Counted from the stretch's first letter, positions 25,472 through 33,524 are shown. The stretch is 50,742 nucleotides of DNA from Candidatus Parcubacteria bacterium (GCA_018664825.1 JABJNO010000017.1:1-50742), one strand, 5' to 3'. Numbers and translations are program-made. The notes: generated from the letters alone by a model not told the origin.

Positions 25472-28214
25472 GACATTTTTTGTATTTCTTACCAGATCCA
25501 CAAGGACAAGGGTCATTGCGACCTACTTTGTTACCTTCGTCGTTTCGAGGTTTTGATTCTATCACCTGGTCTTTTTCTTGTCGGTTTTGTACTTGTTTTT
25601 GAAAAGGAGAAAATCCAGCTTTTTGCTCTTGGAATTTGGCCTCAGCTTCACCTGGCATTTGCCTGGCTACCTTGGAGCGAGCTACACCTATTTTATAAAT
25701 AGAATAAACAATTTGTTTACGTATAGAATCAAGCAAGGTGTTGAAAAGATTATAAGCTTCGCGCTTGTATTCTACTAGTGGATCTCGTTGGCCGTAGCCT
25801 TGGAGACCAATACCAGTACGGAGTTTGTCCATAGCTGTCAGGTGCTCTACCCAAAGTGTATCAATACTACGCAATACTATACCTCTTTCTACTAGTTGCA
25901 TTGGTTGGAATTCTTTGTTTGGACTTTCGACACTGGTATTTACTTCGGCTGTGATGCCCAAGTATTTTTCTTTGGCTATAGAGTTTAGATAGTCTATTAC
26001 CTCTCCTCGTTTATCATGAGAGTTTTCTTTTTGGTTGTTGGCTAGTAGTTCTTTGGTTTTCTTTTCTTCATCAGAAGTGATTGGGAAAATTGACTTGATA
26101 GTTTCCAGGATTTCCTTGGGATCAAAGTCTCCTGCATTTTTTTCGGCCAAAGTATGAAAAGAAACCACATTTTCAATTTCTTTAAAAACATATTCTAGTA
26201 CTATATCTTGAGAAGTTTTGTCTATTTGTTTTTCGTTGTCAGAAAATAATTGTAAAAGTTCTTGACGTGAATCATAAATTACATGACGATGTTTGTTTAT
26301 TACATCATCGTACTCTACTAGATGTTTGCGGATATCAAAGTTGTGACCCTCTACTTTTTTTTGGGCACCTTCGATAGAATTTGAAATCATTTTGTTTTCA
26401 ATAGCAGTGTCATCGGCTAGTCCTAGTCTTTCCATGACAGTTTTGATTCGGTCAGAACCAAATATCCTCATCAGATCATCTTCTAATGAAATATAAAATT
26501 GACTACTTCCAGCGTCACCCTGACGTCCAGCCCGACCACGGAGCTGATTGTCTATACGACGAGATTCGTGTCTTTCTGTACCGACTACATGTAAACCACC
26601 TACGGCTTTGATTTCGTCATTTTTTTCTTTATCAAATGGTGCACCACCCAAAATAATATCAACACCACGACCAGCCATATTGGTAGCCACCGTGACAGCA
26701 CCCTTACGTCCAGCTTGGGCAATTATTTCAGCTTCTTTTTCGTGAAATTTGGCGTTGAGTAGTTTGTGAGGGACACCAGCTTTTTCCAAAAATTTTCCTA
26801 ATAGTTCATTTTTTTCTATAGAAATAGTACCAACCAAGACAGGTTGACCTTTGGCATGTCTCTCTTTAATTTCTTTGACAATAGACATCAATTTACCACG
26901 TTCATTTTTGTAAATTTTATCTCTCATGTCATCACGAGCAAAAGGCTTGTTAGTAGGGATGACGGTCACATCAAGACTATAGATTTTGGCCATCTCCTCT
27001 GCTTCGGTAGCAGCTGTACCAGTCATACCAGCTAGCTTGCTAAACATTCTAAAATAATTTTGAAAAGTGACAGTAGCTAGGGTCATACTTTCTTTTTGTA
27101 TTTCTACACCTTCTTTGGCTTCGATAGCCTGGTGAAGGCCTTCACTATATCTTCGGCCTTGCATCATACGACCAGTAAACTCATCTATGATGACCACTTC
27201 ATTGTCCCTGACCACATAATCTCTGTCTTTTACAAACAAAGTCTTGGCTTTTAAGGCAGATTCAATATAATGGACAGTGCCTACGCCATCACTTTCATAA
27301 ATATTATCAATTCCTAATTGTTTTTCCATTTTAGTGACACCTTCTTCGGTCAAGGTGACTGCTTTCATTTTTTCATCAATATTGTAGTCAGTATTTTCTA
27401 CTAGACTACTTATCATTTGAGAAAATTGTTGATATTTGGTGGCAGTACTTTCGGCTGGAGCAGATATAATCAATGGAGTTCGAGCTTCATCAATCAAAAT
27501 ACTATCGACTTCATCGACAATAGCATAATGCAATCCTCTTTGGACTTGCATGTTATGATCTTGGGCCATATTGTCACGCAGATAATCAAAGCCAAATTCA
27601 TTGTTGGTACCATAAGTAATATCAGCGGCATAGGCCTCTTTTCTTTCTACTGGCTTGAGATAATCCATTTCTACTTTGACTACTAGATCATCCTGATTTT
27701 TGGCAGATTCGTTATCTGGGTCATATAAGAAAGATGCTTCATGGGTGATTATACCAGTGCTCAGTCCTAGGAAATTATAAATTTTGGCCATCCAGACAGC
27801 ATCACGCTTGGCTAGATAATCATTGACAGTGATCAGATGTACACCATTGCCTGCTAGAGCATTTAGATAAATCGGTAAGGTAGACATCAAGGTTTTACCT
27901 TCACCTGTTTTCATTTCAGCGATTTGCCCTTGGTGTAGGACAATGCCAGCAATCAACTGGACATCATAATGCCGTTGACCCAAAGTACGCTTGGCCGCTT
28001 CTCGGACAAGAGCAAAAGCAGGTACCATAACTTCATCTAGCTTGGTACCATCTTTTATATTTTTTTTGAGCTCTAAACTTTTATTTTTTATCTCCTCATC
28101 AGAGAATGCCTCATATTCTTTTTCCAGGCCATTGATTTCGTCAATTTGTGGTTGCAAGCTTTTCAAGAATTTTTCATTGGCATCTCCAAAGAATTTATTC
28201 AAAAATTTCATCAT
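25461..28214 (-). CDS. secA: Protein translocase ATPase SecA
   Basis: A 917-residue full-length SecA. Walker A MKTGEGKTL is near residue 105 and DEVDSILIDEARTP is the Walker B region; AGRAGRQGDAGSSQF is motif VI. The C-terminus carries the SEC-C zinc motif NDPCPCGSGKKYKKCHGK. SecA drives export through SecYEG in the cytoplasmic membrane. It follows hpf by 3 bases, a common secA neighbour in bacteria. ATG 28214 and ATG 28211 are equivalent starts. Confidence 0.97.
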   Translation of the reverse strand: MMKFLNKFFGDANEKFLKSLQPQIDEINGLEKEYEAFSDEEIKNKSLELKKNIKDGTKLDEVMVPAFALVREAAKRTLGQRHYDVQLIAGIVLHQGQIAEMKTGEGKTLMSTLPIYLNALAGNGVHLITVNDYLAKRDAVWMAKIYNFLGLSTGIITHEASFLYDPDNESAKNQDDLVVKVEMDYLKPVERKEAYAADITYGTNNEFGFDYLRDNMAQDHNMQVQRGLHYAIVDEVDSILIDEARTPLIISAPAESTATKYQQFSQMISSLVENTDYNIDEKMKAVTLTEEGVTKMEKQLGIDNIYESDGVGTVHYIESALKAKTLFVKDRDYVVRDNEVVIIDEFTGRMMQGRRYSEGLHQAIEAKEGVEIQKESMTLATVTFQNYFRMFSKLAGMTGTAATEAEEMAKIYSLDVTVIPTNKPFARDDMRDKIYKNERGKLMSIVKEIKERHAKGQPVLVGTISIEKNELLGKFLEKAGVPHKLLNAKFHEKEAEIIAQAGRKGAVTVATNMAGRGVDIILGGAPFDKEKNDEIKAVGGLHVVGTERHESRRIDNQLRGRAGRQGDAGSSQFYISLEDDLMRIFGSDRIKTVMERLGLADDTAIENKMISNSIEGAQKKVEGHNFDIRKHLVEYDDVINKHRHVIYDSRQELLQLFSDNEKQIDKTSQDIVLEYVFKEIENVVSFHTLAEKNAGDFDPKEILETIKSIFPITSDEEKKTKELLANNQKENSHDKRGEVIDYLNSIAKEKYLGITAEVNTSVESPNKEFQPMQLVERGIVLRSIDTLWVEHLTAMDKLRTGIGLQGYGQRDPLVEYKREAYNLFNTLLDSIRKQIVYSIYKIGVARSKVARQMPGEAEAKFQEQKAGFSPFQKQVQNRQEKDQVIESKPRNDEGNKVGRNDPCPCGSGKKYKKCHGK

Positions 28215-28217
28215 ATA

Positions 28218-28580
28218 TTAGTCTTCACTTCTTTTCCAGAATTTTAGTGATTTAAAGTATCTTCTTTTTTTACGTTGTTTGCTGATATTTTTTTCTTTGT
28301 ACTTCACCAGTTGTCTAGCTACTATATCTTGGACAATATCTACTGCCGCATAAGCATCACTGTTTGTCTCTGATACTTGGATAGTATGTTTGTTTGGCAT
28401 AGTGATATTGAGACCAACGGTAAAGACTTCACCTTTTTTGTGGTGTTGGTCTCGAGCCAGCTCAATATTGACTGATTCAATATCATTTTTATATTTTTTT
28501 AGACCTTGCAATTTTTCTTTCAAGTATTTTTTGAAAGCAGGTGTTAGGTCGAATTTTTTATTATAAATTTTAATATTCAT
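28218..28580 (-). CDS. hpf: Ribosome hibernation promoting factor (short form)
   Basis: 120 residues of the HPF/RaiA/YfiA family: MNIKIYNKKFDLTPAFKKYL at the start, VNIELARDQHHKKGEVF, and SDAYAAVDIVQDIVARQL. It lacks the C-terminal dimerisation domain of long HPF and ends in a very basic tail (KQRKKRRYFKSLKFWKR). It binds the decoding region of idle ribosomes. The hpf-secA order is common across bacteria. Confidence 0.9.
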   Translation of the reverse strand: MNIKIYNKKFDLTPAFKKYLKEKLQGLKKYKNDIESVNIELARDQHHKKGEVFTVGLNITMPNKHTIQVSETNSDAYAAVDIVQDIVARQLVKYKEKNISKQRKKRRYFKSLKFWKRSED

Positions 28581-28638
28581 ATCTTTAAATTTAGGCTATT
28601 TATACATTAAACTTACCAAATAGCGTAGTGATTGGCAA

Positions 28639-30519
28639 TTATTTTAGAGTCGCTTTGATACGACGGATTCCAGCTGAGCTGGATTGTTCTTTTTTGATTT
28701 TAAAGGTCCCAAGTTCATTGGTGTTTTCGACGTGTGGTCCGCCACAAATTTCTTTGGAAAATTTACCAATTTTGTAGACTTTTACCATCTCACCATATTT
28801 TTTATCAAATAGACCGATAGCGCCTTGTTCTTTGGCTTGGGCTACTGACATTTCTTCGAATACTATTTCTAGTCCAGCCTGGATTTGTTGATTGACTAGC
28901 TCCTCTACTTTTTGTTTTTCTTCATCGGTCAGCTTGTCTGGATGGACAAAGTCAAAGCGTAATCTTTTTTCATTTATATTACTACCTTTTTGTTCAACGT
29001 GGTCTCCTAGAATATCTCGCAAAGCCTGATGGAGTAAGTGAGTAGCGGTATGATATTTGCGAGACATCTCGCCATCATCAGCTAGTCCACCCTTGAACAT
29101 ACCAGCAGAAGCAGTTCGAGAAAGTTCTTGGTGTTTTTTAAACTCAGCTTCAAATTTTTCTTCAATGTTATCTTCAATTTTTACAGTATGAAACTCATGA
29201 GATTCAAAAAACTTTATTTCTTCTAAGCTCATTTCTAAAGGAAATCCGTAAGTTGAAAATATAATGAATAAATCTTTTGCTGTAGCTTTGATAATTTTAC
29301 TTCTAACATCAGTTCTTTTTTGTTCAGCTAGTTCTTTAATTGGATCAACTTCAAATCCTAAAACTAATCTATGGATTTTTTTTCGGCCTTTTTGCATAGT
29401 AAGGCGAAATTTTTCTTCCTCTTTACTTAGCTCGGAATTTATAAATTCTTTATTCTTTATTAATTCTGGATAATCTGATTTGTATAAGTTTATTATTGTT
29501 TCGGCTAGACTTAGACAAAAATTTTCTTTTATACCTAACAAAAATGCAAAACGGATAGCTCGCCTGATCAAACGACGTAAAACATAGTTTTGATCTTTGT
29601 TGCCAGGAGCAATACCCTTGGCGTCGCCCATGATAAATATTGCACTACGGATATGGTCAGCTATAATTCTCATTGAACGAACATCTTCATCCCAACAATC
29701 AGGTTTTTCATCAAAGCCGAGGTCGCCTTTTTCAAATTTATATTTTTTGCCAGACAAATCCTCTATTTTTTTGATGATTGGTTGCCAGAGCTCGGTCAGG
29801 TAGTTGTCATCAAAGCCATTGAGTACTGCTAGAGTTCTCTCGAATCCCATGCCTGTGTCGATATTTTTTTGTTTGAGTGGCTCGTATTTGCCGTCAGCTG
29901 TTTTGTTGTACTGCATGATGACGTCATTCCAAAGTTCTACCCATCTTGTGTCTTCTGGATCAAAATTGTTTGGCGCAGACTCAGTACCTGTCCAATAAAA
30001 TATTTCTGTATCCGGACCACAGGGTCCAGTTTGTCCAGCTGGACCCCACCAATTATCTTTTTTACCCAAATAGCCAATTTTATTTACACCAATTTTTTTC
30101 CAAATTTCAGCACTTTCTTCATCTCTAGGTACGTTTTGATCTCCAGCGAATACTGTTACAGCTAATTTTTCTTTTTTTATACCCAAAACTTCCGTCAAAA
30201 ATTCCCAAGAAAATTCTATGGTTTCTTTTTTGAAATAATCACCCAAAGACCAATTGCCGAGCATCTCAAAAAAAGTATGATGAGTAGCATCACCTACTTC
30301 ATCAATATCTCCAGTACGGATACATTTTTGGACACTGGTAAGACGCTTGCCTTCTGGGTGTTTTTCACCCATCAGGTATGGTACTAGTGGATGCATACCC
30401 GCAGTAGTAAATAGTACAGTCGGATCATTGTCGGGAATCAGAGAAGCAGAACCAATGATTTTATGGTTTTTTGATTCAAAATATTTTAAGAAAGTTTTCC
30501 TCAATTCCGGAGCTGTCAT
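28639..30519 (-). CDS. alaS: Alanyl-tRNA synthetase, lacking C-terminal domain
   Basis: 626 residues against about 870 for typical bacterial AlaRS. The class II aminoacylation domain is intact (THHTFFEMLGNWSLGDYF; LRRLIRRAIRFAF), as is the editing domain with HTATHLLH and ICGGPH zinc/catalytic residues. The protein ends right after the editing domain, so the coiled-coil/DHHA1 C-Ala oligomerisation part is missing. No frame break follows: a stop and an intergenic gap do. It should charge tRNA-Ala and edit Ser/Gly. A good promoter lies upstream. Confidence 0.95.
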   Translation of the reverse strand: MTAPELRKTFLKYFESKNHKIIGSASLIPDNDPTVLFTTAGMHPLVPYLMGEKHPEGKRLTSVQKCIRTGDIDEVGDATHHTFFEMLGNWSLGDYFKKETIEFSWEFLTEVLGIKKEKLAVTVFAGDQNVPRDEESAEIWKKIGVNKIGYLGKKDNWWGPAGQTGPCGPDTEIFYWTGTESAPNNFDPEDTRWVELWNDVIMQYNKTADGKYEPLKQKNIDTGMGFERTLAVLNGFDDNYLTELWQPIIKKIEDLSGKKYKFEKGDLGFDEKPDCWDEDVRSMRIIADHIRSAIFIMGDAKGIAPGNKDQNYVLRRLIRRAIRFAFLLGIKENFCLSLAETIINLYKSDYPELIKNKEFINSELSKEEEKFRLTMQKGRKKIHRLVLGFEVDPIKELAEQKRTDVRSKIIKATAKDLFIIFSTYGFPLEMSLEEIKFFESHEFHTVKIEDNIEEKFEAEFKKHQELSRTASAGMFKGGLADDGEMSRKYHTATHLLHQALRDILGDHVEQKGSNINEKRLRFDFVHPDKLTDEEKQKVEELVNQQIQAGLEIVFEEMSVAQAKEQGAIGLFDKKYGEMVKVYKIGKFSKEICGGPHVENTNELGTFKIKKEQSSSAGIRRIKATLK

Positions 30520-30551
30520 TTAAGTGTTTTTTTAGTGTTTAGATCTACTAA

Positions 30552-30580
30552 ATTATAGGAAATTTGGGAGAAATAGTCAA
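30552..30580 (-). promoter_or_regulatory. Promoter of alaS-hpf-secA run
   Basis: Minus-strand TTGACT (30575-30580), 17-bp spacer, TATAAT (30552-30557), 33 bases before ATG 30519. Confidence 0.75.
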
Positions 30581-30604
30581 TGATTTGGGATAAATTTACT
30601 ATTA

Positions 30605-30633
30605 TTGACAAAATAGCCAAAATATGATATAGT
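30605..30633 (+). promoter_or_regulatory. Strong promoter, TTGACAAAATAG class
   Basis: TTGACA (30605-30610), 17-bp spacer, TATAGT (30628-30633). The 12-mer TTGACAAAATAG recurs at 33878, 34475 and 37937. Confidence 0.8.
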
Positions 30634-30690
30634 ATATAGTCCTAATGTACGTTTAAAACGGCTGAAAAGCCACAAAATAAGGAGAGAGTG

Positions 30691-30936
30691 ATGAGAAGTT
30701 TACTTGATAAACAGATAGCGCTGTTCGCAGTTTTTGCGATGGTAGTAACATCTTTACCTACTGGCATTATCATTATGCGCACAGGAGGAATCCCTCCCTA
30801 CGGAGGCTTCTACCTTGCCAGTATTTCTATGCTGGGCTTGGGTGTGTTCGCTATTGTCCATGTTTGTAAGATGAATAATATTGTAACCGCTCGTTCGAAT
30901 ACGTTTGAAATATCTCAAACCTCAGGAGAAGAATAA
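30691..30936 (+). CDS. Small two-helix membrane protein
   Basis: 81 residues with two membrane segments (about residues 10-30 and 38-58) and a short hydrophilic tail. ATG 30691 is chosen over the adjacent GTG 30688 because GGAG at 30681-30684 is then 6 bases away. Codon choice is C/G-rich compared with the housekeeping genes. It forms an operon with the next two genes through TAATG and a close Shine-Dalgarno. I do not recognise the family. Confidence 0.7.
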   Translation: MRSLLDKQIALFAVFAMVVTSLPTGIIIMRTGGIPPYGGFYLASISMLGLGVFAIVHVCKMNNIVTARSNTFEISQTSGEE

Positions 30937-31280
30937 TGAACTGGAAAAGCGTTGAAGCCAAGTTTGGCGAAGGCATAGCATCTCGTTGCTACAATGCCTG
31001 GCACTCTGTGTTTGGTGGTGGCCCTGATCACCATTCGGTGACCGTTGGTCTGTTTCTCGAGCAGTACGTACTTGTACTAGCTCAGATGATTCACGATCCT
31101 GGTGAGGACAAGGTCAATACCAACAACTTGATGATGGAATTGCTCCGTCGGAGCTATCCTCCGCTCTCTATTGTGAGTGGCAAGCCGACCAAGAGTCGAT
31201 TGATTCAGCTCACTACTGCTCTCCGTAAAAACGGGATCTCTACTGATCCCGAACTGGCTGGTCATTTTTCTAAAAAATGA
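30936..31280 (+). CDS. Uncharacterised small soluble protein
   Basis: 114 residues (MNWKSVEAKFGEGIASRCYN...), mixed alpha/beta in look, with no signal peptide. The start shares a base with the previous stop (TAATG), with AGGAG 8 bases upstream. C-ending codons dominate (AAC, CAC, CTC, GAC). The His-containing GGGPDHHSVTVGLFLEQY stretch is the most distinctive part. Unknown function. Confidence 0.65.
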   Translation: MNWKSVEAKFGEGIASRCYNAWHSVFGGGPDHHSVTVGLFLEQYVLVLAQMIHDPGEDKVNTNNLMMELLRRSYPPLSIVSGKPTKSRLIQLTTALRKNGISTDPELAGHFSKK

Positions 31281-31300
31281 TCGATGAAAAGGAGAATATC

Positions 31301-31612
31301 ATGGCGATTCCCCAGATGTGTATTGACGAAGGTCAAAAAGCTACTGTTGAACGACGTCGTTTCGAAAAACTCCGTAAAGCCAAGTTGGCTACCAGCCTTG
31401 GCAAAACCAAGGCACTAGCGGCCCTAGCTACTCGCAAAAGCGAGTCCGAGACTAGGGAGCAGGTCAACAATGGCCGACTGTACGCTGGAAGTTCGATGTA
31501 CTTCTATTGCAGTTGTGGGGATGTTTCTGACATCAAGGGTGAGGGTTTTACTGATCCTCCCAACCACACTTGCCGTCAGTGTAAGGCTCTCAAAGACAAG
31601 GGCTGGCTCTAG
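31301..31612 (+). CDS. Small basic protein with zinc ribbon
   Basis: 103 residues starting MAIPQMCIDEGQK. A Lys/Arg-rich helical N-terminal half is followed by a zinc-ribbon-like end: FYCSCGDVSD (CxC) and HTCRQCKALKDKGWL (CxxC). The layout suggests nucleic-acid or ribosome binding, by inference. ATG 31301 is chosen because GGAG at 31291-31294 is ideally spaced; ATG 31277 overlaps the upstream stop but lacks that site. Last gene of the 30691 operon, closed by a terminator. Confidence 0.7.
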   Translation: MAIPQMCIDEGQKATVERRRFEKLRKAKLATSLGKTKALAALATRKSESETREQVNNGRLYAGSSMYFYCSCGDVSDIKGEGFTDPPNHTCRQCKALKDKGWL

Positions 31613-31622
31613 CTAGCCATCG

Positions 31623-31656
31623 AGCCCACCGAATTATTTCGGTGGGCTTTCTTTTT
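31623..31656 (+). terminator. Terminator of the 30691-31612 operon
   Basis: A perfect 11-bp stem (31623-31633, 31638-31648), 4-base loop, then TTCTTTTTT on the plus strand. Confidence 0.9.
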
Positions 31657-31659
31657 TGG

Positions 31660-31694
31660 CAAAAAGAAAGCCCCAAGTAAAAACTCGGGGCTTT
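31660..31694 (-). terminator. Terminator of ncRNA T1
   Basis: An 11-bp stem (31684-31694 with 31667-31677), G-U pair on the minus-strand RNA, then CTTTTTG. Confidence 0.8.
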
Positions 31695-31948
31695 GGTAAG
31701 GGGTCGGTGATCCCGGGGGATTGGAAGGATGCTGTCATACGACAGCAGGGATACACCGACCCGCATTGAGGGTCATCATGAAACACGAGTGTTGGGTTGG
31801 GCCCAATTGTTGAAATAAAACTCGAGTTTGCATGATGACCCATGCGCGTGGGTATGGGAGTCGCTGATGGTCAATCAAATGTGTGTATTCTCCGTCGCCT
31901 TAGGAGAAAACTTGGGTGCTTACCACCAGCGACTGTTAAGGTACTGAT
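31660..31948 (-). ncRNA. Structured non-coding RNA T1 (about 290 nt, unknown family)
   Basis: A complete minus-strand transcription unit. The promoter at 31955-31983 is followed by four strong nested or serial stems and a terminator. The stems are 31922-31934 with 31859-31871 (13 bp), inner 31903-31908 with 31888-31893, 31831-31841 with 31770-31780 (11 bp), and 31748-31762 with 31701-31714, which encloses GCTGTC/GACAGC at 31731-31746. The G-U pairs in the 13-bp stem and terminator become A-C mismatches on the other strand, supporting this strand. The 69-codon open frame inside looks accidental. I see no RNase P, tmRNA, SRP or 6S signature that I can name. Confidence 0.7.
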
Positions 31949-31954
31949 ATTTTT

Positions 31955-31983
31955 ATCATATTTCAGATACCAGCTTTTGTCAA
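31955..31983 (-). promoter_or_regulatory. Promoter of ncRNA T1
   Basis: Minus-strand TTGACA (31978-31983), 17-bp spacer, TATGAT (31955-31960). Confidence 0.75.
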
Positions 31984-31987
31984 TTTA

Positions 31988-32021
31988 AAAAAAGAACCCC
32001 GCATCTTTTAGATACGGGGTT
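31988..32021 (-). terminator. Terminator of ncRNA T2
   Basis: An 11-bp stem (32011-32021 with 31995-32005) has one U-G pair on the minus strand and one A-C mismatch on the plus strand; TTCTTTTTTT follows on the minus strand. Confidence 0.8.
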
Positions 32022-32233
32022 TGAAAGGGTGGGCTACCACCTGGCAATTGCTTGTTTGTGGTGTTGCTCCGTGAGTAGAACCTTCGGGTATAGCTCAGTT
32101 GAGCAGCTCTTTTGGTATCAGAATTGATTGTTATTACCAACCATCTCTAGAAAATGATCGGCTTACCAATCCACATTCCTGGACAACGAGTCCACACAAT
32201 ATACCTGCAGTAGCCCATCTATAACGAACGAAC
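31988..32233 (-). ncRNA. Structured non-coding RNA T2 (about 245 nt, unknown family)
   Basis: A second minus-strand unit placed directly upstream of T1. Its promoter is at 32240-32268. GGGCTAC (32210-32216 on the RNA strand) pairs with GTAGCCC (32031-32037) to close the RNA. Inside are hairpins GGAC/GTCC (32181-32193) and GATTGG/CCGATC (32156-32171) and a GAGCTGCTCAACTGAGCT stretch. A terminator ends it. No open frame of note. It does not match any RNA family I can name. T1 and T2 share no obvious sequence. Confidence 0.65.
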
Positions 32234-32239
32234 TTAAGT

Positions 32240-32268
32240 ACATTATATATATTTGTAAGTTTTGTCAA
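32240..32268 (-). promoter_or_regulatory. Promoter of ncRNA T2
   Basis: Minus-strand TTGACA (32263-32268), then TAATGT at 17 bp or TATAAT at 15 bp. Confidence 0.65.
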
Positions 32269-32271
32269 TAC

Positions 32272-32700
32272 TTAGATCATAAAGACCAATACAGCGGCTG
32301 TCACAAAGCTTAGGATGATGCCGTTTATCAGTTCTATAAATAGTAGTTTTTTTGGATAGGAAGTAAGCATGTTCATATCAAAAAATCTTGGGATTATCCG
32401 AATACCAATCAACATAAAGGCAAGTACTAGAGCCATAGAGCCAAGATCTCCGTTGATAATATGAAGTCCGGGTTTTAGGTAAGAGTAAGTAGTGGCTGCT
32501 ATAAAACTTGGTATAAACATCCCTAGAAAAAACATATCAATCATAAATTTTTTGTCAGTACTATGATTATTTATGGCTGGATGTTTTTTGTGTTTTTTAT
32601 AAATTTTGGTAACAAAAGGATTCATATAAAGCATAGCAGCAACTAGGTGTGTGATTAGGGCTGCGACCACTGATCCTACAATTACAAAAGTAAAATTCAT
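32272..32700 (-). CDS. Four-helix membrane protein, DUF1761-like
   Basis: 142 residues with four membrane segments (about 5-25, 53-73, 86-104, 120-141) and a His/Lys-rich cytoplasmic loop (IYKKHKKHPAINNHS). The layout resembles DUF1761 membrane proteins, whose function is unknown; the match is by layout, not a firm motif. An extended -10 box (TGG-TATTAT) lies on the minus strand around 32740. AT-rich codons as in housekeeping genes. Confidence 0.55.
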   Translation of the reverse strand: MNFTFVIVGSVVAALITHLVAAMLYMNPFVTKIYKKHKKHPAINNHSTDKKFMIDMFFLGMFIPSFIAATTYSYLKPGLHIINGDLGSMALVLAFMLIGIRIIPRFFDMNMLTSYPKKLLFIELINGIILSFVTAAVLVFMI

Positions 32701-32760
32701 AATTTTTATTTTAAATATTTTTTACTTATTAATAATACCATTTTTATTTGATAATAAAAA

Positions 32761-32786
32761 GGCTACCAAAGTTTTGGTAGCCTTAA
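32761..32786 (-). terminator. Terminator of HsmA-like gene
   Basis: GGCTACCAAA / TTTGGTAGCC stem (32761-32782) with T run on the minus strand; it begins at the base after the stop codon of the 32783 gene. Confidence 0.8.
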
Positions 32787-33130
32787 CGGGGTATCCCGGT
32801 AAAGAGCGCGATTAGCCAGATGAACCAAGCGTAGACTGAGAAGCGGTGAAAAAGTTTGGCTGAAGTGCCGTCAGTTTTGAAAGCTTTGATTGCCCAGGCA
32901 AGATGAAATCCCATAATGACGAGAGCAATGTAGCCAAAGGCTCCGTGAGTGTGTAGCTTTGCGCCGTTGGTCTGAAGCCCCATGATAGAGGTGCCAATCA
33001 AATCGCAGATAAATGCAAATATAAAGGTAACAATCATCCAGTGTTTGAGTTGGTGTTTGATTTTTTCTGACCAGATTGACAGAGAGTATAGCAACAAGGC
33101 CATAGTGATAAAACAAATAGAAATCGTCAT
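32783..33130 (-). CDS. HsmA-family (TIGR03987-like) membrane protein
   Basis: 115 residues with four membrane segments. It follows the pattern I recall for TIGR03987/HsmA: SIWSEKIKHQLKHWMIVTF, FAFICDLIGTSIM, HTHGAFGYIALVIMGFHLAWA and FHRFSVYAWFIWLI. The conserved His, Asp and Trp residues within membrane helices suggest heme or metal binding, which is inference. A very strong GGAGGTGGAGGA site lies before the ATG. The promoter shares its -35 region back to back with the 33276 operon promoter. Confidence 0.75.
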   Translation of the reverse strand: MTISICFITMALLLYSLSIWSEKIKHQLKHWMIVTFIFAFICDLIGTSIMGLQTNGAKLHTHGAFGYIALVIMGFHLAWAIKAFKTDGTSAKLFHRFSVYAWFIWLIALFTGIPR

Positions 33131-33172
33131 TCCTCCACCTCCCTATGGTTAAGAGTACAAATATACTTCTTG

Positions 33173-33201
33173 AAGTTAATACTTTTTAGGTGTTGTGTCA
33201 A
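33173..33201 (-). promoter_or_regulatory. Promoter of HsmA-like gene, abutting a divergent promoter
   Basis: Minus-strand TTGACA (33196-33201), 17-bp spacer, TAACTT (33173-33178). Its -35 box directly touches the plus-strand -35 box, forming the palindrome TGTCAATTGACA. Confidence 0.65.
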
Positions 33202-33230
33202 TTGACATAAAATGACTTTTATGTTATACA
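33202..33230 (+). promoter_or_regulatory. Promoter of 33276-33830 operon
   Basis: TTGACA (33202-33207), 17-bp spacer, TATACA (33225-33230) with extended TGT. Confidence 0.75.
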
Positions 33231-33275
33231 TATCAGGTTAATTGAACCTTAAATAAACCCAAAAAGGAGAAAATT

Positions 33276-33524
33276 ATGCTGGGACAAGTCATTATTGGGC
33301 TAGTATTGTTTGCTGTGCTTTACCTTGTGTGTTGGTTGGCCTTTGGTCTTCGTTTTTTCAAGAAATGTTCTGAATGTAACAGTCGGAGAACCATAACCCA
33401 CACCGTTGATGATCTCGTAGATATCAAGGTTCCCAATAATCATGGGGAAAATAACGTATCTATGGATATCACAATATGTCATTGTGGGCATCATACCCAT
33501 GAAAAATTCGTAAGTAAAAAATAA
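33276..33524 (+). CDS. Single-pass membrane protein with small Cys/His metal site
   Basis: 82 residues. One N-terminal membrane helix (about 5-27) precedes a hydrophilic domain with FFKKCSECNSRRT (CxxC) and ICHCGHHTHEKF (CxC plus three His), a likely zinc site. AAAAGGAG precedes the ATG. C-rich codon style. First gene of a two-gene operon with the 33546 gene, which mirrors it (zinc knuckle then membrane helix). Family not recognised. Confidence 0.65.
   Translation: MLGQVIIGLVLFAVLYLVCWLAFGLRFFKKCSECNSRRTITHTVDDLVDIKVPNNHGENNVSMDITICHCGHHTHEKFVSKK

Noticed and set aside
31634-31843. A 69-codon open frame on the minus strand inside ncRNA T1
   Set aside because: It overlaps the strong stems and terminator of T1, has no Shine-Dalgarno, and its sequence follows RNA pairing rather than codon use.
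32085-32125. tRNA-like D-arm (GTATAGCTCAGTTGAGCAGC) on the plus strand
   Set aside because: No acceptor stem, anticodon arm or T arm follows; the region is better explained as the complement of ncRNA T2.
31660-32233. T1 or T2 as RNase P RNA, tmRNA or SRP RNA
   Set aside because: The conserved blocks I know (GAGGAAAGTCC of RNase P, tRNA-like ends of tmRNA, GGAAGG tetraloop region of SRP RNA) are absent.
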